64,000 bases of DNA from positions 2,418,001 to 2,482,000 of the forward strand of contig NZ_CP091794.1 of assembly GCF_022024175.1 (NCBI RefSeq), in the 5' to 3' direction. A model generated the notes under the pieces. That model was not told where the DNA came from. It ran no database searches and saw nothing but the letters and a program-made list of their open reading frames with translations. Both the position numbers and the translations under genes were made by a program. The DNA is from Prevotella communis. GTDB taxonomy: Bacteria > Bacteroidota > Bacteroidia > Bacteroidales > Bacteroidaceae. Of this stretch, positions 45,105-53,017 are shown in pieces; the first letter of the stretch is position 1, and each line of letters begins with the position of its first letter.

Positions 45105-48100
45105 ATGAAATTTATACTAGGATTAGACCCGGGAATTGCCAGTATCGGCTGGGCGCTGATATTAGAAGCAGAGAACGACAACGAACAATCAAGGATTATT
45201 GATTCGAATGTCGTCAAGGTTGATTTTGACAATTTTGCGTATATGAATGCCAAAGGCAAGATTTCAGAGGGTAAGCCTATTGACATGTTCAGAAAGGGAC
45301 TCACCGTTTCTCCCAATTTGGTGAGGCGGCAGAAGCGTGGAGCTCATCGTAATCTTCAGCGATACAAACAAAGACGTGCCGACCTGATAGCCCTGTTGCG
45401 CGAGAATGGTTTCATCAACGGCGATACCCTGCTGTGTGAAGACGGCAAGGGAACCACCTACGAAACCCTCATGTTGCGATCAAAGGCTGCAAGTGAGGAA
45501 ATCTCATTAAGCGAGCTGGCAAGGGTACTGCTCATGATTAACAAGAAACGCGGATATAAAAGCAGCCGTAAGGGCAAAGCTGATACCGACATAGAGGATA
45601 TGGGAGCCTATCTGGCTGCCATAACAGGACGTAGCAATATGTTGGTTGAAAACCATCAGACCGTTGGCCAATACCTGATGAACCAACTGACTCTCAATCC
45701 ATTGAAAGGCATCAAGCGCCAGACATTCTATCGCAAGGACTACGAGGATGAGTTTGAGCAGATATGGAAGACACAGATGGCATTCCACCCAGAACTAACT
45801 CGCAAACTGAAGAAGGAAATCAAGAACCGGATTATTTTCTTCCAACGCCCCATAGAGAGCAAGAAACAGGACCTGAGTTTTTGCGAACTGGAGAGTCATC
45901 AGATAGAGGTTGAGAAAAACGGCAAGAAGCAACTTGTAACAACAGGTAGCAGAGTCTGCCCCATATCGTCGCCCTTATTCCAAGAATTCAGGATGTGGCA
46001 GCGACTGAATGATGTCATTCTCACCAACACCACCACGCTGGAACAATACACCCTGACGCTGGAGCAGAAGGAGATGCTGGCCGCAGAACTGTCTATTAGG
46101 AAGGAACTGACAAAAACAGCCGCTATCAAACTGCTTGTAGGCAAACAAACCAAGACCTACGACCTGAACTTCGACACCCTCATTGGCAACGAGACTCAGG
46201 CCAGACTGGTGAGCGCATATCTGAAGATATTGGAAATGACAGGTCACGACATATTGGATATCAAGAAGATGAAGGCACAAGATGTGCTTGATGTTATATG
46301 CAAGGTATTCGAAGGCTTGGGTTACAAGACGGAAGCGCTGAATGGCGAAGTCGTGATAGGTCCTGAAATCTACATGCAGCCTAACTATAAGTTGTGGCAT
46401 CTGCTCTATTCTTTCCCTGGCGACAATTCACGCTCTGGCAGTGCCAAACTTGTGCAACGTGTAAGGGAGTTCTTCGGCTTCGACAACGATGAATACGCCA
46501 AGATCATTGCCGATGTAAAATTCCCCGATGGATATCGCAGCCTCAGCGCCAAAGCCATACAAAAGTTACTGCCTTTCCTGAAAGAGGGTTATCAGTATAA
46601 TGAAGCCTGCGAAAAAGCAGGTTACAATCACTCCAAGCGTTCCATCACCAAGGAAGAGAACGAAAGCCGCGTTTTGCACCATTACTTGCAACCCATTCCT
46701 CATAATAGCCTGCGCAATCCGCTAGTAGAAAGAGTCCTTAACCAGATGGTTTCGGTTGTAAACGGATTGATAGACGAATATGGCGATGAGTATGGTCAAT
46801 TCAACGAGATACGCATTGAACTGGCACGCGACCTGAGCAAGAACGCAGAAAGCCGAAGGCGAATGACTCAGGACATAGAGAATAACAAGAACGAACGAGC
46901 AAAGTGCCGACAGGAACTCATCGACCAGCTGAACGAAAGAGGCTATCATGTAACCTACGTCAGCGAAAACGACATCCTGAAATACAGATTATATAAGGAG
47001 TTGGCACCTCTCGGCTACAAGACACTCTATTCTAAGACCAAGGTCGATTTGGTTGACCTTATCATCCATCGTAAGTTCGACAAGGAACACATCATACCCA
47101 AAGCCAAAAGCCCCAGCAACGCTTTCTCTGTGCTGACTGTAGAACTATCGAGTATCAACGAAGAAAAGGGCGATATGACTGCCTTAGACTATGTAAAGTG
47201 GAAATATGGCGAGGCTGAAGCCCAGCAGTATATAGCCAGAGTCAACGACCTGTTCAAGAAGAAAGCCATCAGCAAAGCCAAGAAGGAGAACCTGCTGCGC
47301 ACGGCTGCCGACATTCAAGACGAGCCGCTGACAAGGGATTTGGGCCTGACGCAATACATCAACCGCAAGGCCTACGAGCTGCTGGGTACTATCACTCATA
47401 GAGTAGTGCCCACTACGGGTAGCATCACCAGCCGTCTGCGCGACGACTGGCAATTGGTGGATGTATTACAGGAACTCGTTTGGGACAAATACGACAAATT
47501 GGAGCTGATTGATACCTACGAGGACAAAGACGGTAAGACGGTTCGCAAGATTAGCGAGGATGCCTGGACTAAGCGTACCGACCATCGTAACCACGCGATG
47601 GATGCTATCACCGTTGCCTTCACCAAGCCTGCTTTCATCAATTACCTCAACAGTCTGAATGCTGAGGGCGAAAAGCGGGAACAGTTGATGAAGATGCGAC
47701 AGAAAAATCTGCATCGCGACAAGCAGGGCAACTGGCGCTTCAATGAGCCAATGCCATTGGGAGAGTTGCGTGCCGAAGTCAAACAACAGCTGGAGAGAAT
47801 CAACGTTTATCAAAAACCAGCAATAAACGCAGTAACACCAAACCTGAACATCTCGAAGAGTAAGAAGAAAAAAGAAGGCAACCGCCAGATACAGCTAACG
47901 CCAAGAGGCAAACTGCACGATGATACCTACTATGGCAGCATCATGGAGAATGGCGTGATGGTGTTCACCAAACGTATTGAGGTGAACGAGAGTTTAAATG
48001 TAAATGATGTCGTTGACAAGGGCGTACAGCGCATTCTGCAAGAAAGACTTCGCGAGTATGGCAACAAGCCTAAGGAGGCATTCACCAATCTGGAGAAGAA

Positions 48101-48704
48101 TCCTATCTGGTTTAATCGCGAGAAGGGCATCTGCATCAAACGGGTCATCGTAAGAACCAAATTAAAGGATGCCCGAGCCATCCACAAGAAACACGACAAC
48201 AAGGGCGAGCTGCTGCTTGGTAAGGATGGTAAGACTCAATCTGCCGACTACGTCAGAACAAACAACAACCATCATGTTGCGATATACGAAGATGCGCAGC
48301 ATGAGTTGCACGAAGTTGTGGTGTCATTTTTCGATGCTGTTGACAGCGCCATACAGGGTAACCCCGTCATCGACATGACATATAATGCAGACAAGGGCTG
48401 GAGGTTCCTGTTTTCGCTTCAGCAGAACGACTGCTTTGTGTTCCCCGACGAGGCCACAGGTTTCAATCCAGCTGACATAGATCTGACCGCAAAAGATAAC
48501 TATGCTTTGATAAGTCCACACTTATTCAAGGTTCAGGCCATATCGGAAGGAGACTATCGTTTCAGACATCAGTACGATGCGACGAAAAACAATAATGCGA
48601 AATTGAAAAACATGACGTGGAAAAGAATTCGTGTTATAAACGATTTAAAGGGTGCTGTAAAAGTTCGGATAACCAAGATTGGACATATAGAGTATGCAGA
48701 ATAA
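45105..48704 (+). CDS. cas9: Type II-C CRISPR endonuclease Cas9
   Basis: 1199 residues. RuvC-I LGLDPGIASIGWAL (Asp8), Arg-rich bridge helix RRQKRGAHRNLQRYKQRR (about 67-84), RuvC-II EIRIELARDL (Glu572), HNH FDKEHIIPKAKS (His662) with the expected Asn in SINEEKGDM, and RuvC-III HRNHAMDAITVAF (His830, Asp833). All catalytic residues are present, so it should cleave both DNA strands. An ATG at 44994 is in frame, but the promoter at 45069 lies inside that extension. The Asp-His pair of the HNH motif is Glu-His here, as in some II-C enzymes. The gene is complete and followed by a terminator and the array; no cas1, cas2 or csn2 lies beside it. Confidence 0.96.
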   Translation: MKFILGLDPGIASIGWALILEAENDNEQSRIIDSNVVKVDFDNFAYMNAKGKISEGKPIDMFRKGLTVSPNLVRRQKRGAHRNLQRYKQRRADLIALLRENGFINGDTLLCEDGKGTTYETLMLRSKAASEEISLSELARVLLMINKKRGYKSSRKGKADTDIEDMGAYLAAITGRSNMLVENHQTVGQYLMNQLTLNPLKGIKRQTFYRKDYEDEFEQIWKTQMAFHPELTRKLKKEIKNRIIFFQRPIESKKQDLSFCELESHQIEVEKNGKKQLVTTGSRVCPISSPLFQEFRMWQRLNDVILTNTTTLEQYTLTLEQKEMLAAELSIRKELTKTAAIKLLVGKQTKTYDLNFDTLIGNETQARLVSAYLKILEMTGHDILDIKKMKAQDVLDVICKVFEGLGYKTEALNGEVVIGPEIYMQPNYKLWHLLYSFPGDNSRSGSAKLVQRVREFFGFDNDEYAKIIADVKFPDGYRSLSAKAIQKLLPFLKEGYQYNEACEKAGYNHSKRSITKEENESRVLHHYLQPIPHNSLRNPLVERVLNQMVSVVNGLIDEYGDEYGQFNEIRIELARDLSKNAESRRRMTQDIENNKNERAKCRQELIDQLNERGYHVTYVSENDILKYRLYKELAPLGYKTLYSKTKVDLVDLIIHRKFDKEHIIPKAKSPSNAFSVLTVELSSINEEKGDMTALDYVKWKYGEAEAQQYIARVNDLFKKKAISKAKKENLLRTAADIQDEPLTRDLGLTQYINRKAYELLGTITHRVVPTTGSITSRLRDDWQLVDVLQELVWDKYDKLELIDTYEDKDGKTVRKISEDAWTKRTDHRNHAMDAITVAFTKPAFINYLNSLNAEGEKREQLMKMRQKNLHRDKQGNWRFNEPMPLGELRAEVKQQLERINVYQKPAINAVTPNLNISKSKKKKEGNRQIQLTPRGKLHDDTYYGSIMENGVMVFTKRIEVNESLNVNDVVDKGVQRILQERLREYGNKPKEAFTNLEKNPIWFNREKGICIKRVIVRTKLKDARAIHKKHDNKGELLLGKDGKTQSADYVRTNNNHHVAIYEDAQHELHEVVVSFFDAVDSAIQGNPVIDMTYNADKGWRFLFSLQQNDCFVFPDEATGFNPADIDLTAKDNYALISPHLFKVQAISEGDYRFRHQYDATKNNNAKLKNMTWKRIRVINDLKGAVKVRITKIGHIEYAE

Positions 48705-48706
48705 AA

Positions 48707-48732
48707 GAAATCCCTCACTATCGAGGGATTTC
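48707..48732 (+). terminator. Intrinsic terminator of cas9
   Basis: Ten-bp perfect stem GAAATCCCTC/GAGGGATTTC. It also stands where minus-strand transcription of the array would end. Confidence 0.8.
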
Positions 48733-48807
48733 TCTGTTATCATAAACATTTTTGTTTTCCTGTTTGCAATCATAAATCTCTGTGGTTCTATCTTTTACAG
48801 CAGATCT

Positions 48808-49313
48808 ACTGTTTATGATATTGCTTTCGTACTAATTTGAGAGGTATTCACAACGGATTCGATGAACGAAGTGCCGGAACTTTACTGTTTATGATATTGC
48901 TTTCGTACTAATTTGAGAGGTATTCACAACTTGAAGTGACGACATGGTAACGGATGAGTAACTGTTTATGATATTGCTTTCGTACTAATTTGAGAGGTAT
49001 TCACAACACGGGGCACACCCTCATGGTCTATCTGCCAACTGTTTATGATATTGCTTTCGTACTAATTTGAGAGGTATTCACAACTGTTGCCGCATAACGG
49101 AATAGAAAACGTAAACTGTTTATGATATTGCTTTCGTACTAATTTGAGAGGTATTCACAACTCAATGGCAGAGCACGCACCACTCCAGGATACTGTTTAT
49201 GATATTGCTTTCGTACTAATTTGAGAGGTATTCACAACTTGATGAAGTAGCGGAACCGCTCCTTCAGACTGTTTATGATATTGCTTTCGTACTAATTGAG
49301 AGGTATTCACAAC
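48808..49313 (-). CRISPR. Type II-C CRISPR array, 7 repeats and 6 internal spacers (plus a degenerate 8th repeat to about 49390)
   Basis: Six identical 47-bp repeats start at 48808, 48884, 48961, 49038, 49115 and 49192; the seventh (49268-49313) lacks one T. Spacers are 29-30 bp. A seventh 30-bp spacer (49314-49343) is followed by a strongly degenerate repeat that starts ACTATGTATG at 49344. On the minus strand repeats begin GTTGTGAATACC and end ATAAACAGT, like known Bacteroidetes II-C repeats, and pair with the tracrRNA. Transcription is therefore leftward. No spacer source was recognised. Confidence 0.97.
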
Positions 49314-49394
49314 GCTGAACGTCGGGGGGAACGCGAATAACAGACTATGTATGTATTCTTTATACTAATATGTCAAAGACCACCCTTTGCGCTG

Positions 49395-49427
49395 CAAATA
49401 TACGATGTTTTTTTCAAACCACCAAAA
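49395..49427 (-). promoter_or_regulatory. Pre-crRNA promoter
   Basis: On the minus strand TTTTGG (about 49427-49422), a 20-bp spacer and TATATTTG (49402-49395). It would start the array transcript about 75 nt before the first full repeat. Unlike the B. fragilis-type repeat, the repeat here has no internal TAnnTTTG. Confidence 0.65.
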
Positions 49428-49883
49428 TCTATTGTAATTTCTTACCATCATACAGTTCCTTCCTCACGAGCTGCCACTTAACGCTTACCTATGCAAGAAT
49501 GTTGTGGAACGTAGCCGTTCTAATCAGGAATCACTATGGGATCTTCTTCTAGTTCTCTTGTATTTCTGGGTACTATTTGTATTGACTAATCAGCACTGTA
49601 TAACCTAGAAGCAAGAACTAAATTACGGAGTTGCAATCTGCCTTCTATATGATAGTAAAAAAATTCTCTAGAGAATTTCTTCCTGTATAACTAAGTAGCA
49701 AATGCTATATCACTTAGTAAGGACAAAATTCTCTAGAGAATTTCTTTACTACTCTACAGTTAAGAAATGAGGAACAACAGACTGGGGTTTACTTTATAAC
49801 CGATAGAGATGGAACGGGTGAGTGTCGGAAGATGTTTAAATCAAGATTATCGAGAAATAATTGGCATTCTCAGGAGTATTTAC
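49428..49883. other. Gene-poor spacer between CRISPR array and HU-like gene
   Basis: No supported gene. It holds two identical 18-bp palindromes and a weak hairpin between them (listed separately). A 60-codon ORF at 49370-49552 lacks family features and overlaps the array leader. Confidence 0.7.
49661..49743. repeat. Two identical 18-bp palindromes, 65 bp apart
   Basis: AAATTCTCTAGAGAATTT occurs at 49661-49678 and 49726-49743. Between them ACTAAGT (49690-49696) and ACTTAGT (49712-49718) can form a hairpin. The pair lies 141-223 bp upstream of the -7 box of the HU-like gene. Confidence 0.9.
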
Positions 49884-49891
49884 TAAATTTG
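49884..49891 (+). promoter_or_regulatory. -7 element of the second HU-like gene
   Basis: TAAATTTG, 21 bp before the ATG at 49913, which favours that start over 49832. Confidence 0.6.
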
Positions 49892-49912
49892 CACGAAAAT
49901 ACGAAAAGCATT

Positions 49913-50302
49913 ATGAAATATAAGATTAAGCAAGAAACCAAGCCCACCCTCAAGAACTTTGGAAAATACAAGGCAGTGGCCGTTCACGAGAAGACCATAG
50001 AGAGCGAACAGATTATCAAGGAGACTGCCCTGCGCACGGGGTTCAGCGCAGGCAACATCAAAGGCGTGCTGATCAGCATCGCCGAAGTGGTGAACAGTCA
50101 CCTGCGCGACGGTGATCGTGTGCGTCTGCCAGACTGGGGTATGATGAAACTCGAGATAGAAAGTGACAAGGTAGATGATCCCAAGGAATTCCGCGCCAAG
50201 AAGCACATCCGTGGCGTACGACTCCACTTCCTACCCCAAAGCAATGACGGTTCGCAGGAACTCTACGAGAACATGAGTTTCGAGAAGGAGAAACAGGACT
50301 AA
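49913..50302 (+). CDS. HU-family DNA-binding protein (viral-histone-like)
   Basis: 129 residues from MKYKIKQETKPTLKNFGKY. The HU pattern is present: the helix pair IIKETALRTGFSAGNIKGVL, in part, and ISIAEVVNSHLRDGDRVRL, then LPDWGMMKLEIES. The frame is open upstream to 49832, but a promoter lies in between. It is smaller than the HU-like protein at 14786 and lacks the Gly/Ser tail. It faces glmS across a bidirectional terminator. Confidence 0.85.
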   Translation: MKYKIKQETKPTLKNFGKYKAVAVHEKTIESEQIIKETALRTGFSAGNIKGVLISIAEVVNSHLRDGDRVRLPDWGMMKLEIESDKVDDPKEFRAKKHIRGVRLHFLPQSNDGSQELYENMSFEKEKQD

Positions 50303-50325
50303 CCAGCAAAGCAAGAATAAAATAT

Positions 50326-50360
50326 AAAAATGGTGCAACCCAGCAGGTTACACCATTTTT
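50326..50360. terminator. Bidirectional terminator between HU-like gene and glmS
   Basis: Fifteen-base arms AAAAATGGTGCAACC/GGTTACACCATTTTT (one mismatch) around CAGCA. Confidence 0.9.
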
Positions 50361-50382
50361 AATATATCACATATTCAAACAA

Positions 50383-52227
50383 TTACTCTACCGTAACCGA
50401 CTTTGCCAGATTTCGAGGCTGGTCAACATTCTTACCCTTGCAGACGGCCACATGGTAAGCCAAAAGCTGGAGAGGAATGGTAGCCACCAAAGGCTCCAGA
50501 CATTCCAGCACATCAGGCAGTTCGATAACCTCGTCAGCTATACGACTAATAGTATCGTCACCCTTTGACACAAGTGCAATGACACGTCCCTGGCGAGCCT
50601 TGATCTCCTGAATGTTCGAAAGCACCTTCTCGTACATGGCATTGTGTGTAGCAATGACCACAACAGGCATATCAGAGTCAATCAGAGCAATAGGTCCATG
50701 TTTCATCTCTGCAGCAGGATAGCCCTCGGCATGTATATAAGAAATCTCCTTCAGTTTCAAAGCGCCCTCCAAAGCTACTGGATAAGAATAGCCGCGTCCC
50801 AAATACAGGAAGTTGTGCGCATATGTAAAGGTACGAGCAAGATCACGCACTTTCTCATTTGTCTTCAGCACCTCCTTGATAATTTCAGGAACACGATTCA
50901 ACTCTTCCACCACCTTCAGGTATTCATCACGACTGATAGTACCCTTTGCCTCACCAAGGGCAAGGGCAAACATGGTGAGTACCGTGACCTGACCCGTGAA
51001 AGCCTTCGTTGAAGCCACACCAATCTCTGGACCTACATGGATATATGTACCCGTATCGGTGGCACGAGGGATGCTTGAGCCAATGGCATTACAGATACCA
51101 TAGATAAAGGCCCCTTTCTCCTTAGCCAACTGGATAGCAGCAAGCGTATCGGCCGTCTCACCACTCTGTGAGATGGCGATCACCACATCATCAGAGGTTA
51201 CAACTGGATTACGATAACGGAACTCCGAGGCATACTCCACCTCGCATGGAATACGGCAGAACGATTCTATCAGTTGTTTACCAATAAGACCTGCATGCCA
51301 AGAGGTACCACAAGCTACTATGACAATACGCTTGGCTTTCAACAGTTGGAGACGATAATCGATAAGGGCAGAAAGTGTCACGTGGTTGGCATCTACATTG
51401 ATACGTCCACGCATACAGTTAGTAAGACATTCGGGCTGCTCAAAGATTTCCTTCAGCATAAAATGAGCATAGCCGCCTTTCTCTATCTGTCCAAGGTCAA
51501 TATCCACCTTCTTCACCTGCAGTTCCTGCTCCTCACCGAGGATACTCATCACCTTCAAGTCCTCACCCAAACGGATGACGGCAATCATACCATCCTCCAG
51601 ATACACAACCTTGTCCGTATATTCAATGATAGGACTGGCATCAGACCCTAGGAAAAACTCATCCTTTCCGATACCTACCACTAGTGGACTCTGCTTACGG
51701 GCAGCAATTATCTGACTGGGGTCGCGCTTATCAACAATAGCGATGGCATAAGCACCAATCACCTGATAGAGTGCCACCTGAACAGCCTCAAGCAGAGTGA
51801 TGCCCTTTTTCTCCATGATATACTCTACGAGCTGCACCAGTACCTCGGTATCCGTGTCACTCTTGAACTCCACGCCTTTATCTATCAGCTTAGCCTTAAT
51901 ATCGGCATAGTTCTCAATAATTCCGTTATGGATAATTGCCAGGTTATGGCTCTGCGAATAGTGTGGATGGGCATTACGAGCCGAAGGTTCGCCATGAGTA
52001 GCCCAGCGCGTATGGGCAATACCTACACAGCCCGTGACATCCTTGTCAGAGCAATACTCCGTCAAATTGTCCACCTTACCTTTCGTCTTGTAAACATTAA
52101 GGTCGCATTTATCATTAATCAGTGCCACACCGGCAGAGTCATAACCACGATACTCCAGTCGACGAAGTCCCTTAATAAGTATTGGATAAGCCTGTTGCTT
52201 ACCAATATAACCAACTATTCCACACAT
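50383..52227 (-). CDS. glmS: Glutamine-fructose-6-phosphate aminotransferase (isomerizing)
   Basis: 614 residues. N-terminal glutaminase domain with catalytic Cys after Met (MCGIVGYIG) and HTRWATHGEPSARNAHPH, then two SIS isomerase domains (ACGTSWHAGLIGKQLIE; SQSGETADTLAAIQLAK) and a C-terminal KSVTVE. It makes glucosamine-6-phosphate for peptidoglycan, LPS and the nearby surface polysaccharide cluster. No glmS ribozyme was recognised in the short 5' region. Confidence 0.98.
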   Translation of the reverse strand: MCGIVGYIGKQQAYPILIKGLRRLEYRGYDSAGVALINDKCDLNVYKTKGKVDNLTEYCSDKDVTGCVGIAHTRWATHGEPSARNAHPHYSQSHNLAIIHNGIIENYADIKAKLIDKGVEFKSDTDTEVLVQLVEYIMEKKGITLLEAVQVALYQVIGAYAIAIVDKRDPSQIIAARKQSPLVVGIGKDEFFLGSDASPIIEYTDKVVYLEDGMIAVIRLGEDLKVMSILGEEQELQVKKVDIDLGQIEKGGYAHFMLKEIFEQPECLTNCMRGRINVDANHVTLSALIDYRLQLLKAKRIVIVACGTSWHAGLIGKQLIESFCRIPCEVEYASEFRYRNPVVTSDDVVIAISQSGETADTLAAIQLAKEKGAFIYGICNAIGSSIPRATDTGTYIHVGPEIGVASTKAFTGQVTVLTMFALALGEAKGTISRDEYLKVVEELNRVPEIIKEVLKTNEKVRDLARTFTYAHNFLYLGRGYSYPVALEGALKLKEISYIHAEGYPAAEMKHGPIALIDSDMPVVVIATHNAMYEKVLSNIQEIKARQGRVIALVSKGDDTISRIADEVIELPDVLECLEPLVATIPLQLLAYHVAVCKGKNVDQPRNLAKSVTVE

Positions 52228-52355
52228 ATATTGTTTAGTTTTATACTGCTAAGTTTTGTTTTTTCGGCTGCAAAATTACAAAAAAAACGGCTACCTTAAT
52301 AAAAGATAGCCATTTTTTTAAAAAGAAATTTAATGTATAATGTGAATGGTTGGCT

Positions 52356-52865
52356 TTATTCGTAATATTCGATAGTGCGGGTCTGTTCCATCTCCTGCCC
52401 CATCATAGAGGTCTTACGGCTGATCCAGTTACCCTTAGCATCATATTTTATATCGGTATATTCCATCTTCATTTCCTGGCCACCCATATCCATGGTCTGA
52501 CTGACAACAGCGCCCTTGTCGTTATAGGCAAAAGTCATAGAAAAGCCCTGGCCACCCATGTCCATGCTCTGGCTCTTCACCTTACCGTTTTCCCACTTAT
52601 AGGTAACAACAATATCCATACCGCGTGCATTCATTTTTGCCGACTGCAGATAGCCATTGGCATCATATTTTGCATCGCTCATACCCTCCTGCTGCATCTT
52701 TCCGTCGGGAGAGAAATTAATCACTTGCTGGCGGCCCATCTGGCTGCTCTCAATCTTCTTCACTTTTCCAGTAGCATCGTTTGCTTCGACGTCGTGGAAT
52801 GTTGTCTGTGCCTGCATGGCAAACGGAAGTGCCAGCATTGCAATCATCATAAAAAGTTTCTTCAT
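52356..52865 (-). CDS. Small exported hypothetical protein (169 aa)
   Basis: Signal peptide at about 1-19 (FAMQA-Q). The mature part consists of short repeated beta segments of the type YDANGYLQSAK, YNDKGAVVSQ and YDAKGNWISRK, each followed by a Met/Gly/Gln-rich stretch (SMDMGGQ, TMDMGGQE, TSMMGQE). This resembles YD/RHS-like or WG-type repeats in miniature. Function unknown, periplasmic or surface. It lies between glmS and the polysaccharide genes, pointing away from the latter. Confidence 0.7.
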   Translation of the reverse strand: MKKLFMMIAMLALPFAMQAQTTFHDVEANDATGKVKKIESSQMGRQQVINFSPDGKMQQEGMSDAKYDANGYLQSAKMNARGMDIVVTYKWENGKVKSQSMDMGGQGFSMTFAYNDKGAVVSQTMDMGGQEMKMEYTDIKYDAKGNWISRKTSMMGQEMEQTRTIEYYE

Positions 52866-53017
52866 AGTTTTAATTGTTTTTAATTATATGGTGATTAAAA
52901 TATGGTTTGAAATCACAGGTTAGACGCAATAGTGACGAAAAAGTTTAAAATAATACTCAAAAATTTCTTTATTTTACAAAAAATATGTACTTTTGCACCC
53001 GAAAATACTAAGCTAAT

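Noticed and set aside
49370..49552. 60-codon ORF beside the CRISPR array
   Set aside because: It overlaps the degenerate repeat and the pre-crRNA promoter, has Cys/His-rich random-looking sequence, and no start-site support.
44411..49912. Search for cas1, cas2 and csn2
   Set aside because: No frame of suitable length or with Cas1/Cas2 motifs exists between the IS110 element and the second HU-like gene.
52228..52355. Possible glmS ribozyme
   Set aside because: The region upstream of glmS is short and AT-rich and shows no ribozyme core; this ribozyme class is mainly known from Firmicutes.
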